Source: a virus
Virus record (IMG/VR): IMGVR_UViG_3300045253_000023
Location: 97,562 to 161,561 of that record
Reading direction: 5' to 3' (one strand)
Length of the DNA: 64,000 bases
Notes under the pieces: model-generated
Database searches by the model: none
What the model saw: only the letters and a program-made list of their open reading frames with translations
Told to the model about the DNA's origin: nothing
Made by a program: the position numbers and the translations under genes
Shown here: piece after piece, positions 45,853 through 53,973 of the stretch
Layout: every line of letters starts with the position of its first letter
Position numbering within the stretch: the first letter of the stretch is position 1

Positions 45853-46028
45853 ACAAAGGAAGATACATTCCATTGCCAGCCACACCAAAAGGCGTGACAT
45901 CGCGCATTCCAACTCGTCAAGTTGGTGTGTTGTCTCAAGATGAAGCTATCAAGCAAACCCAGCGTGTAGCACTTGAGTGTGCACGTGCAATTGCCTCTGG
46001 CAAGAATCCAAAGCTGGTGGGCCGCTAA
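45849..46028 (+). CDS. hypothetical protein (59 aa)
   Basis: Starts in an ATGA overlap with the membrane protein gene. The product is basic at its N-terminus (MNKGRYIPLPATPKGVTSRI) with a helix EAIKQTQRVALECARAIA and no membrane segment. It is followed by the kinase gene. Function unknown. Confidence 0.5.
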   Translation: MNKGRYIPLPATPKGVTSRIPTRQVGVLSQDEAIKQTQRVALECARAIASGKNPKLVGR

Positions 46029-46055
46029 ACCCTCTTTTTCGTCATATAGGTTATC

Positions 46056-46649
46056 ATGAAAACTGTGATCGCGATTGGCGGGCAACCCGCCACAGGCAAG
46101 ACGACCCTCATGAAAGGGTTGATGGCTTTCCTGGACAAGAAATACGGCAAGAATGAGTTTGGTCAACAGGCTGAACTCATCACTGCGCATCACTGGAAGC
46201 ATGGTGGTGTCTACATTCTTGGAAGCTACAAAGAAGACCAGACATTCTCTGGCACCGACACCTTCTCAATGGCTGTTCAGCCAAAAGCCTTGCCGTGGCT
46301 CAAGAGCCTGCGCGATGGATCAACTGTGATCTATGAAGGTGATCGACTCTTCAATCAAACAATGCTTGAATCCATTGCAGATGAATGCGATGACTTCGCT
46401 CTGGAATGCATCATGCTGGATGTTCCAGAAGAAACACTGCATCAGCGCCATATCAATCGTGGCGACACACAAACGGCTCAGTTCCTCAAGGGTCGCGCAA
46501 CCAAATATCTTGGCATCGACATGAATATGATGCTTCAAGGTTACATCAACCATTACCCTCACGAAACCCCAGAACAAGGCATCGCTATCATCTATCATAT
46601 CCTTGATGTGATTGAGAAGACAGTCGAAGCTGAAGAACTTCCATTCTGA
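46056..46649 (+). CDS. P-loop kinase, candidate 5-hmdU DNA kinase
   Basis: The 197-residue protein has an N-terminal Walker A IGGQPATGKTT (7-17), a DRLFNQ segment after VIYEGD (Walker B type), and LDVPEETLHQRHINRGD with lid arginines, as in deoxynucleoside or nucleotide kinases. The short G-x-P-A-T-G-K-T motif resembles kinases that phosphorylate 5-hydroxymethyl-uracil in phage DNA, and the neighbours (TET/JBP upstream, TS homologue, PPlase-like) fit. The assignment to DNA bases rather than free nucleotides is inference. Confidence 0.65.
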   Translation: MKTVIAIGGQPATGKTTLMKGLMAFLDKKYGKNEFGQQAELITAHHWKHGGVYILGSYKEDQTFSGTDTFSMAVQPKALPWLKSLRDGSTVIYEGDRLFNQTMLESIADECDDFALECIMLDVPEETLHQRHINRGDTQTAQFLKGRATKYLGIDMNMMLQGYINHYPHETPEQGIAIIYHILDVIEKTVEAEELPF

Positions 46650-46667
46650 TCAACAAGGACATATAAC

Positions 46668-47003
46668 ATGGCTGAATACAACGTTCACTATCTGCGCTTC
46701 CGCTACACCATGGAAGAAATCATCGCCAAGATCACCAGCGAAGATGACAACTCCATCAGCATCGAGAATCCAGTCACACTGGTTCCTGATCCATCCAAGC
46801 CAAACAGCTTGCGCTTCTTGCCATGGTCCATTCTCTGCGGCAAGCGCGAAATGACCTTCCCGCGTGGTGATTTCCTGTTGATCGGCCCAGTGCCTGAATC
46901 ACTGGCGAAGGGTTATGTCGGCGCCACCAGCGGCATTGAAATTGCCAACGTGGTTCCAATCAACCGCAAGCTCAATGCTGGCTCCAGCGAGATTCATGGT
47001 TGA
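46668..47003 (+). CDS. hypothetical protein (111 aa)
   Basis: AAGGA precedes the ATG. The middle is beta-rich with a Sm-like feel (ENPVTLVPDPSKPNSLRFLP), resembling small T4-type phage proteins that often lie next to replication genes, but I cannot name the family. It ends three bases before a stem-loop (47006-47027). Confidence 0.55.
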   Translation: MAEYNVHYLRFRYTMEEIIAKITSEDDNSISIENPVTLVPDPSKPNSLRFLPWSILCGKREMTFPRGDFLLIGPVPESLAKGYVGATSGIEIANVVPINRKLNAGSSEIHG

Positions 47004-47005
47004 GG

Positions 47006-47027
47006 AAAGTACTCTATAGCGTACTTT
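47006..47027 (+). terminator. stem-loop, possible terminator
   Basis: AAAGTAC-TCTATAGC-GTACTTT with a following T. The stem is A/T-rich and short, so it may be a weak terminator or an operator. A near-copy lies at 47036-47054. Confidence 0.5.
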
Positions 47028-47111
47028 TGATCATGAAAGTACTCTATACAGTACGTCACAAGGTGCTCTTAAGGAGACATTAAGTCACTTTATTAGCTCT
47101 TAAGAGCACCT
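47006..47111 (+). repeat. cluster of inverted and direct repeats
   Basis: Two copies of GTACTCTATAnnGTAC (47009-47024 and 47039-47054) are followed by a 13-base perfect inverted repeat, AGGTGCTCTTAAG (47061-47073) and CTTAAGAGCACCT (47099-47111), spaced by 25 bases. The 195-base interval carries no gene. It is the largest clearly regulatory-looking interval in this half of the window and could bind a regulator, end transcription or be a recombination site. Confidence 0.75.
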
Positions 47112-47143
47112 GTTATCCAGTTATCGTATCGAGTAAGACCCTA

Positions 47144-47172
47144 TTGACTTCTGATTCATTTCACACTATGCT
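47144..47172 (+). promoter_or_regulatory. sigma70 promoter
   Basis: TTGACT (47144-47149), 17 bases and TATGCT (47167-47172), preceded by ACCCTA. The upstream 11 bases are shared with the tmRNA promoter candidate at 26818. Confidence 0.75.
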
Positions 47173-47198
47173 AGTCTTATCACATCGAGGCATTCATC

Positions 47199-48053
47199 AT
47201 GACCACCAACTTGAAAGACAATTCAATCATCTTCCGTATCCAGAACAGGAACAGCATGCCGTGGAAGTTTGTCGATCCGACTGTCCGCTATTCCCGATTC
47301 TCGAAAGCGGGCAAGTTCTGGGCTGGTGCGGGCCCACTCCTGCAACACATCAACCTGAATTCTGATCGTTACTTCAACGACGGATTTGTGGTCTTGGCAT
47401 ATGATGCCAACACACTCCAGGCCGCAACCAACCATCCATACAACTCTGTTCCTGCCAAGGACATTTATGCCATTCGCGCAAAGCTGAAGAACCGCAAGCC
47501 TGATCGTCAAATCCTGTTTGCTATTCGATTCAACAATTCCACCCCAATCACATACAGCCGATTCAAAGGATGGGGCGGAACAGATACAACCATGCGTATG
47601 GTTGATCTCACTACGGTGAAGCGTTTCCTGCGACGCAAAACACGTTTCAATCATCGCCCAGCCACACAATTCAACAACACTTCCATTGTCGTGTTCTCAG
47701 TCATTCCTGACGTTAGCATCATCAACAAGGTGTATGAGCAGGATTTGTATCGTGGCGAAATTGGCTTTGATCGCAAGTATGTTGATCAACTCCTTGATGG
47801 TCTGGAGAAGGTGCGTGATTTCTATGCCTATTCCGAGAACTATCAGGCTCCCATCAATATTCCTTCCGTCTGGTATCCTGATTCAATCAAAAATGCTCAG
47901 GGCATCAGCTATGAACTGACAACCACACACCACCAAGCCAAGGACGGATTGTCTTGTATTGGTGCAGTCGGTCATGTTCCTGTTTTCCCATCTGCGCCTG
48001 GTGCAAATGGCGCATCTGATCCAAACGCAGCAGGCACCAGCCGCTGCTTCTGA
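47199..48053 (+). CDS. hypothetical protein (284 aa)
   Basis: GAGG precedes the ATG. The 284-residue protein is soluble and rich in Arg, Asn and aromatic residues, with VRYSRFSKAGKFWAGAGPLL near the start and a Gly/Ala/Pro-rich tail (SAPGANGASDPNAAGTS). It has its own promoter after the repeat cluster. It is long enough to matter yet has no motif I recognise. Confidence 0.65.
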   Translation: MTTNLKDNSIIFRIQNRNSMPWKFVDPTVRYSRFSKAGKFWAGAGPLLQHINLNSDRYFNDGFVVLAYDANTLQAATNHPYNSVPAKDIYAIRAKLKNRKPDRQILFAIRFNNSTPITYSRFKGWGGTDTTMRMVDLTTVKRFLRRKTRFNHRPATQFNNTSIVVFSVIPDVSIINKVYEQDLYRGEIGFDRKYVDQLLDGLEKVRDFYAYSENYQAPINIPSVWYPDSIKNAQGISYELTTTHHQAKDGLSCIGAVGHVPVFPSAPGANGASDPNAAGTSRCF

Positions 48054-48087
48054 GTAACACAACCCCAACAATACTGGAGTTTATATC

Positions 48088-48402
48088 ATGCCAAAGGGTA
48101 TTCCAAAGAACGCCAAGCCGAAGGTCATTCGCACCAACGACTTGCCATCCTCAGTTGCAGATCAGAAGAAGCTGCTGAAGATGATTCGCGAAGCCTCTGA
48201 TGCAACAACCATGATCGCTGCTCAGCGCGACAAGCTGAATGACGTCAAGGCCAACATCCAAGAGGAATTCCCAATCACAGTCAAGCTGATGAACAAGCTG
48301 ATTGACTTTGAATATCGCCAGAACTTCGACCAGGTGTATGGTGAATGGGAAGAGATCGCACATGCCCATGAAAAGCTGGTCACAGCTGGAGAAGCAAAGT
48401 GA
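48088..48402 (+). CDS. hypothetical helical protein (104 aa)
   Basis: TGGAG precedes the ATG. After a basic Pro/Lys-rich N-terminus (PKGIPKNAKPKVIRTN), the product is helical (KLLKMIREASDATTMIAAQR) and charged. It lies just before the exonuclease gene and overlaps it by four bases. No family is recognised. Confidence 0.6.
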   Translation: MPKGIPKNAKPKVIRTNDLPSSVADQKKLLKMIREASDATTMIAAQRDKLNDVKANIQEEFPITVKLMNKLIDFEYRQNFDQVYGEWEEIAHAHEKLVTAGEAK

Positions 48403-49022
48403 TACAGGAAAAGCAGAAGACACAACTTGTCTTCGACATGGAATCACTTGGCACCGAGGACAGAAGTGTCATTTTGTCCTTTGCCGCCATTCCATACCAT
48501 CTCGAAGCGGACGCAGAACGTCCACTCGCAGACTTCGTCGACCGTGCATTCTATTGTAAGTTCGATGTGACTGAACAGGTCAACAAGTACAAGCGATTGA
48601 TTGATCCATCCACTGTTGAATGGTGGGCTCAGCAATCACTTGAGGCACAGAAGGTATTGCGCCCATCTGAACAAGATGTTTCTGTTGAATGGTTCTACGA
48701 CAACCTGAAGACATGGACCAAAACAGTTGGCTATGATCCTCGCAAGGGACTCGCATGGCAACGCGGCACTATCGACATTGCGTGGCATGACAGTCTGATG
48801 CGTGATCTGGGCGTCCAATTGCCTGATCGTAGTCTGATTTGGTATATGATCCGCGACATCAGAACCGCAGTGGATTGTATGGCGCCAACGCAGAAGCTGA
48901 ATGGTATGCCAGATGGATTCGATGAATCACTCGCGAAGGCATTCCCGAATGTGATCGACCATGATCCTGTTCATGACTGCATCAAGCAGCTTCACCAGTT
49001 GCGTATGATTGGGGTCTGGTAG
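48399..49022 (+). CDS. dexA: DexA-like 3'-5' exonuclease (GTG start)
   Basis: The GTG start overlaps the upstream stop (GTGA), with TGGAGAAG as ribosome binding site. The 207-residue protein has FDMESLGT (Asp13, Glu15: exonuclease motif I), GYDPRKGLAWQRGTIDIAWH in the middle and a C-terminal DHDPVHDCIKQ (motif III H-x-x-x-x-D). That is the DEDD-fold pattern of T4 DexA (227 residues), which degrades single-stranded DNA and has been linked to host DNA breakdown. Confidence 0.78.
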   Translation: MIQEKQKTQLVFDMESLGTEDRSVILSFAAIPYHLEADAERPLADFVDRAFYCKFDVTEQVNKYKRLIDPSTVEWWAQQSLEAQKVLRPSEQDVSVEWFYDNLKTWTKTVGYDPRKGLAWQRGTIDIAWHDSLMRDLGVQLPDRSLIWYMIRDIRTAVDCMAPTQKLNGMPDGFDESLAKAFPNVIDHDPVHDCIKQLHQLRMIGVW

Positions 49023-49023
49023 A

Positions 49024-49263
49024 ATGGCATCGGAAACCACGAAGAATGAGTTCTCAATGGCTGTTGAGAAGAAGGCAGTTGAGGAAGGTATTTCTCATCT
49101 GTCTGCTCTCGCAGCTGTAATGACCGAATGCCACATTGAAGTGGAGCGAGTCGCCAAGCATATCAACAAGTCCCTCAAGGACAAGATTGAGGCTGAAGGT
49201 CTCGAAACACGGATGTTGAAGGGCGCCAGTCTGAAGGGAGCAAACATTTTCGACAAGGTGTAG
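49024..49263 (+). CDS. 33: gp33-like late transcription coactivator
   Basis: The 79-residue protein shows FSMAVEKKAVEEGISHLSAL followed by CHIEVERVAKHINKSLKDKI and a short tail. This fits the gp33 family pattern (Ile/Val-E-K-x-V-x-E ... C-E-x-x-x-I-E-x-x-x-A-x-x-I-N). gp33 bridges RNA polymerase and the sliding clamp to activate late promoters. T4 gp33 has 112 residues. It lies with dexA, 59 and 32, consistent with a T4-type late-expression system. Confidence 0.72.
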   Translation: MASETTKNEFSMAVEKKAVEEGISHLSALAAVMTECHIEVERVAKHINKSLKDKIEAEGLETRMLKGASLKGANIFDKV

Positions 49264-49267
49264 AACC

Positions 49268-49900
49268 ATGAATGCGCAAGAGTTCTTTGAATTGTATCTA
49301 GCAATGCGTGCTCATTTCAACACCAAGAGCTATGATTTTGTCAAGTATCTCGGCAAGCTCAAAAGTGTTGGTAGAGTCACAACCAGAACAGACCGATATT
49401 GGTTTGAAAAGGTTGCTGCTCGACTAAATACTAAACATGAGGCCATCGGCTTCCTGCTGTCAAACTTTTTCAAGCAGAAATCATTCTGGATCGGTGATCC
49501 AGAAGCATTTCAAGTCTATGAATCCTGGCAGTCAAGGAATGGGAACCTCGGATACACCGTTTCTGAAGACCTATCTAATCTGAATGAAACGATGTATAAT
49601 AAGGGAGTTGACTTTGATAAGCTGATTGAAGTCAAACCACTATCTCATCCTGCTTTGATCCGTCTGTACACATCAGGAACCATTACACCAGAGACAGCTT
49701 CGATGCTTATGATCGGGCTCAAGATAGATCAACGGTGGCTCCAGACTCATCTCAGCAAGGATGTTTTAGTCTCACAAGAGTTGGAAAGGCTCAGGAAGTA
49801 TTCACTATTTCTTGATCTGCCTATCCTGCTCAAGCAGCATGAAGAAGCAATTATATCATTGTTCAAACAACACAAATCCAATACGGGTGAATCCCACTAA
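49268..49900 (+). CDS. 59: gp59-like helicase loader
   Basis: The 210-residue protein starts NAQEFFELYLAMRAHFNTKS and YDFVKYLGKLKS, matching the conserved opening of T4-type gp59 (YLAxxxHF...DYDFFKYNGK), then has KDRYWFEKVA-like text and FLLSNFFKQKSFWIGD. gp59 loads the gp41 helicase on forked DNA coated with gp32. T4 gp59 has 217 residues. The 32 gene follows at once. Confidence 0.82.
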   Translation: MNAQEFFELYLAMRAHFNTKSYDFVKYLGKLKSVGRVTTRTDRYWFEKVAARLNTKHEAIGFLLSNFFKQKSFWIGDPEAFQVYESWQSRNGNLGYTVSEDLSNLNETMYNKGVDFDKLIEVKPLSHPALIRLYTSGTITPETASMLMIGLKIDQRWLQTHLSKDVLVSQELERLRKYSLFLDLPILLKQHEEAIISLFKQHKSNTGESH

Positions 49901-49913
49901 CAAGGAGACGTCA

Positions 49914-50924
49914 ATGTCCTCATTTCTTCAGATGAAAAAGAACCGTGCTCAAGCAACTGGCAAGTTGGTTGAGAATCTCAAAAATGCAGCAACAGGCGGA
50001 CAGTCATTCAAAGACGACCGCATTTACTACCCTGAGCGCGACGCACAGGGCAATGGTTTCGCAATCATCCGCTTCCTTCCTACTGCGAAGGACAATGATG
50101 CGGAATTCGTCAAAGTGTTCAACCATGGCTTCAAGACACCTGCTGGCAAGTGGTTCATCGAGAACTGCGCGACCACCCTTGGTCAAAATTGCCCTGTCTG
50201 CGAAGCAAACAGTGAAATCTACAACCGTTCCAAAGAAGAGTACGAGCGTACTGCGCGCGATCGTAAGCGCAAGACGACATTCATCTCCAACATTCTGGTT
50301 GTTTCTGACAAGAAACATCCTGAGAATGAGGGCAAGGTGTTCTTGTTCAAGTACGGCAAGACCATCTTTGACATGATCTCGGCAAAGGCAAATCCGCCTC
50401 CTGAGTTCGATGACAAGCCTGTGGATGTGTTCTCGTGGGACGAGGGTGCGAACTTCAAGTTGAAGATTGTCATCAAAGACAAGCAAACCAACTATGATCG
50501 TTCTGAGTGGGAAGCACCATCGGCAATTGCTGATGGCGATGAGGCTGCTCAAGAAGCAATCTACAACACCATGTATGATCTGCGTGAGTTTGTTGATCCG
50601 AAGCTCTTCAAGTCCTTCGAGGACATGGAGAAGAAGTTTCAAACCGCAATGGGTCGCGCTGGTGGTCGCACTGGTCCATCGAATGCTGAGGAAGTTGGCG
50701 AAACACCTGCACCAACGAGCAAGAGCTCAGGCGCACCAACCAACAAACCTGCGGCAGACAAGAAAGCGGAGAAGGCTGCACCTGCGAAAGCAGACAAGGC
50801 AACTCCAGCTAAGGCAGCGCAGGTCAAGGCTGAGCCTGTGGAAGACAACAGTGGCGAAGAGCCAACGGCAGAGAGCGATCCTGTCGCATACTTCCGCAAT
50901 CTGGCCAAAGGCGCGGCTGCGTAA
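49914..50924 (+). CDS. 32: gp32 single-stranded DNA-binding protein
   Basis: The 336-residue protein has the gp32 architecture. The N-terminus is basic (MSSFLQMKKNRAQ). A core OB domain carries the zinc site formed by His71, Cys85, Cys93 and Cys96 (CPVC). An Ala/Lys/Pro-rich low-complexity linker follows (ADKKAEKAAPAKADKATPAK), then an acidic tail ending DPVAYFRNLAKGAAA. It coats single-stranded DNA during replication and binds gp59. AAGGAGA precedes the ATG. Confidence 0.93.
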   Translation: MSSFLQMKKNRAQATGKLVENLKNAATGGQSFKDDRIYYPERDAQGNGFAIIRFLPTAKDNDAEFVKVFNHGFKTPAGKWFIENCATTLGQNCPVCEANSEIYNRSKEEYERTARDRKRKTTFISNILVVSDKKHPENEGKVFLFKYGKTIFDMISAKANPPPEFDDKPVDVFSWDEGANFKLKIVIKDKQTNYDRSEWEAPSAIADGDEAAQEAIYNTMYDLREFVDPKLFKSFEDMEKKFQTAMGRAGGRTGPSNAEEVGETPAPTSKSSGAPTNKPAADKKAEKAAPAKADKATPAKAAQVKAEPVEDNSGEEPTAESDPVAYFRNLAKGAAA

Positions 50925-50957
50925 CCACAAGCAAATTATAAACAGCTTCAACATTAA

Positions 50958-50984
50958 AAAGCCCAGCAATGCTGGGCTTTCTTT
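50958..50984. terminator. bidirectional terminator between convergent genes
   Basis: AAAGCCCAGC-AAT-GCTGGGCTTT with T-rich flanks on both sides (AAAAA before and CTTTT after). It separates the plus-strand gp32 and minus-strand tape measure genes and can end transcription from both. Confidence 0.9.
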
Positions 50985-50996
50985 TGTCTGCAATCT

Positions 50997-53780
50997 TTAC
51001 ACTGATGTGTGTGGAGTGTAGTTGTTGAAGATGGTTGGATCCATGTTTGATGGAGTACCAACAGAACCTGAGTCGGAAGGTTGTTGAGCTGATCCACCGC
51101 CACCACCTGCCGAACCACCTGAGTTGTTCACGACAGCAACATTCTGACCACCGCTTGATTCTGCCTTGGCCTTGTCAATATTGTCTTGAGCAGAAATGAT
51201 TGAGTTAGTCACTCCTTCCTTCTGAGCATTGGTTGTCAGCGCATCAAACACTGCCTTTCCGGACACATTGGCGCGATTCAATCCAATGCCATCATCTTGT
51301 CCCTTGCCACTCAAGTCCTTGACTGATGCCCATGTTCCAGAGACCTTTCTCATGAATTTCTCTGGAGACATCTTGCCACTCAACACATCCTGCATGCCCA
51401 AATCATTGAGCTTCTGTGTGATGAGTTTGTTCTGGTTGCCTTGATCAAACAACTCATTGTCTTTGATTCCAGCCTTGCTCTGCGTCTCTGCGAGCGTACC
51501 AGAGATGAATTGACCCTTACCTGCGGCCGATGAGCGCATTGAACCAGGAACACCTGCGGCAACCTGAGCCTGAAGGTTCTTGTGCTGCCATTCCTTGACC
51601 TCGCCAAATGTCAACTGAGTGAGTGGCTTACCGAACATCTCCTCTGGCGTTCCAAACTTCTTGGCTCCGCCATAGACTTGATCATATCCAGCAGCTCCCT
51701 TCTTGGTTTCGCCTGCTGTCAATGCCTCAATGCCTTCATTGCTGACATTTCCGCCGCCAAGGAATCCACCGAAACCAAGTTTCTTGGCAACACCACCAGC
51801 AGATGCCAATCCAGACTGAATCTGTGATTGTGCAGCATAGTTGAAGTCAATCTGCTTGTTTGATGCGGCACGAGCTGCGTCAGGAGCAGGCAGCTTACCA
51901 GCAACTGCTGCCAAATCATCCACAGATGACACACCATTCATCTGAGCTTCATGCACAGCCTTCATCTGACCAACAGACAGGTTCTTCTGATTCAACTTGG
52001 TGGCAATCTTCTCAGAGGCTTCTCTGACGTTGTCTGGTGTGTTGCGATCTGCAATATAATCAATCTGATTGTTGTCTGTCGCCAGAGCAATTTCCTTGTC
52101 GTTCTGTTTCTTGACAAGCAAATTGATGTCTTCCTTGGTCTGCATCTGGGCCAAGATGGTCATCAGGTTCTCCCAAGGCAAATGCATCTGGGACAACTGA
52201 TCGAATGCGTCATCTTGTTGTTTATTCAGGCGAAGTTGGCCCAGTGACTTGGCAGCCTTGATCTTGTCTGATTGATTGAGCCTGTCGCGTGCGTCACGGG
52301 AGAATGGAGATGCCAGACTGTCTGCCAGGTATCCAATGCCATTGGACAATCCTGTTCCGAACTTGGTATTCTCAACAGATTTGTATGCGGCTGTGCCCAA
52401 CATTGTGCCGCCTTTCCATGCAGCGGCACCACCAAGGGCGACAGGAGCAGAGATTGCTCCCGCAGCCGCTAAGCCTGTTGCGCCGAGACCCACGCCCATA
52501 TTCAGGGTGTCAACTCCGGAGCCTTCCTGCGCACGAGTAGAGGGCAGATATTTGTCAGTCAGAGCGTCGCCTGCCATGTTGATTCCTGCCACGCCTAAGC
52601 CAACAGGGAGACCGCGCCCGAGCGCGCGCATACCACCGCCCAGGAGGCTCTTGCCCATGCTTAGGATGCCGCCTATACCAGAGGCTGCAATGAGCTTGCC
52701 GAAGATGGCCTGACCAATTCCACCCTCAATCATTCCAGCAATTCCGCCACCGCCGCCGCCCATGGCGCCAGCAGCCATACCTGCCATCAGACCACCGAAC
52801 AGACCATGCTTCTTCATGAAGCCCAGCTGTTCGCTGTGTGATCCCAGAATGCGGCGGAGCAAACCAGTCTGCTCTTTGCCTGTCTTCTTCATTTCCTCTT
52901 TTTCAGTAAACTTTGGAAGACCAGCCTTGATATCCTTCTGGACACCAGTGATTGATTGTACAGAAGGAGCCGCAGTGACTCCACCAGCTGTTGCTGGTTC
53001 AATCTGCTTCGCAGGCTTCAACTCATCAACGTGTAGCGAACCAACCTCAAGCCTTTCAATCTTACCACCTGCTCCCAATCCTGCTGCGCCAAGGGTCTCA
53101 GTAGCCTGAGGCATCATGCGTTCACGAACAGCCTTGTGATGATGTTGAACTGTAGCGAAGTGATCACTCTGTTCATCATATGTCTTGTTGGCAATAGCCA
53201 AAAGGTCTTTGGTATGTCCAGCAACAGATGACTTCTTCTCGAATGATGGCAATAGATTGACCAATCCCTTGCCCAACATTCCGGACATCTTGCCCAGGAA
53301 GCGTGAGCCAGTGAACTCAGAAACCAAGTCATTCAGCTTCTCTGGAATCTGGTCCTTGCTTTGAGAATAGATGCGCTTGAACAGCGATCCATTGCTCTTG
53401 ACACTGGTCTTGACTTCATCAATCAACTTGTTCAGTGATGCGCGATCATCATCTGTCTTACCAGCAACATCCACAGAACGCTGGAGCGAAATCAACTTCG
53501 CAAGCATCTCTTTGGATTCTTCCGTGTCAGCAGTCAATGCATCTTCAGCAAGGTCTTTCAATTGCTCAAGAATGTATTCTGTTCCCTCATTCGCATGCTT
53601 GAGAGTTGGCGCTGCCAATTCATCCTTGATGTCAGCCAATGCCTTGAGGATGTTCACGTCATTTGAACGTGAACTGGATGCGTATGATCCGCCCTCATAC
53701 TTGACTGTCTTGATCTGATCTGCGATTCCATGTACTACCTTCTGGAATTCAGTCAGTTCTCTTAGTTCCTTGAGAATCAT
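50997..53780 (-). CDS. tape measure protein with embedded lysozyme-like domain
   Basis: The 927-residue protein is long and helical in its first third (coiled-coil: EQLKDLAEDALTADTEESKE). A hydrophobic Gly/Ala-rich centre covers residues about 325-460 (LFGGLMAGMAAGAMGG). Around residues 715-800 a lysozyme/transglycosylase-like stretch follows (TFGEVKEWQHKNLQ, SSAAGKGQFISGTL), then a low-complexity C-terminus. That is typical of tail tape measure proteins, which fix tail length and travel into the cell envelope. The embedded peptidoglycan-lytic region would help penetrate the cell wall. It is the last gene of the minus-strand tail operon. Confidence 0.78.
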   Translation of the reverse strand: MILKELRELTEFQKVVHGIADQIKTVKYEGGSYASSSRSNDVNILKALADIKDELAAPTLKHANEGTEYILEQLKDLAEDALTADTEESKEMLAKLISLQRSVDVAGKTDDDRASLNKLIDEVKTSVKSNGSLFKRIYSQSKDQIPEKLNDLVSEFTGSRFLGKMSGMLGKGLVNLLPSFEKKSSVAGHTKDLLAIANKTYDEQSDHFATVQHHHKAVRERMMPQATETLGAAGLGAGGKIERLEVGSLHVDELKPAKQIEPATAGGVTAAPSVQSITGVQKDIKAGLPKFTEKEEMKKTGKEQTGLLRRILGSHSEQLGFMKKHGLFGGLMAGMAAGAMGGGGGGIAGMIEGGIGQAIFGKLIAASGIGGILSMGKSLLGGGMRALGRGLPVGLGVAGINMAGDALTDKYLPSTRAQEGSGVDTLNMGVGLGATGLAAAGAISAPVALGGAAAWKGGTMLGTAAYKSVENTKFGTGLSNGIGYLADSLASPFSRDARDRLNQSDKIKAAKSLGQLRLNKQQDDAFDQLSQMHLPWENLMTILAQMQTKEDINLLVKKQNDKEIALATDNNQIDYIADRNTPDNVREASEKIATKLNQKNLSVGQMKAVHEAQMNGVSSVDDLAAVAGKLPAPDAARAASNKQIDFNYAAQSQIQSGLASAGGVAKKLGFGGFLGGGNVSNEGIEALTAGETKKGAAGYDQVYGGAKKFGTPEEMFGKPLTQLTFGEVKEWQHKNLQAQVAAGVPGSMRSSAAGKGQFISGTLAETQSKAGIKDNELFDQGNQNKLITQKLNDLGMQDVLSGKMSPEKFMRKVSGTWASVKDLSGKGQDDGIGLNRANVSGKAVFDALTTNAQKEGVTNSIISAQDNIDKAKAESSGGQNVAVVNNSGGSAGGGGGSAQQPSDSGSVGTPSNMDPTIFNNYTPHTSV

Positions 53781-53950
53781 CTGTATTGTGCCTTACGTCT
53801 TTGTTGTTCCATTATCTCGTTCTCTTTCTGCACGGCATGATTGACCAGGCCGATGTAGAAGTCCCTTTCGAATGGCATCATGCTCTCAATTTCAGTCAGC
53901 GAGATTTGATGGTTCCTCGCAATTTCAAAGTTTGTCCTGAAGAAGGACAT
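53777..53950 (-). CDS. small tail protein, possible frameshift extension of the g26-like gene
   Basis: From ATG 53950 this frame gives a 57-residue protein (MSFFRTNFEIARNHQISLTE, then ESMMPFERDFYIGLV and a charged end), typical of small T4-type baseplate hub-associated proteins. In the same frame the sequence is open back through the T8 run at the end of the upstream gene (see the frameshift feature), so it can also be made as a C-terminal extension. It overlaps the tape measure start by four bases. Confidence 0.6.
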   Translation of the reverse strand: MSFFRTNFEIARNHQISLTEIESMMPFERDFYIGLVNHAVQKENEIMEQQRRKAQYR

Positions 53951-53973
53951 AACCGTTTCATCATTGAGAGCTA

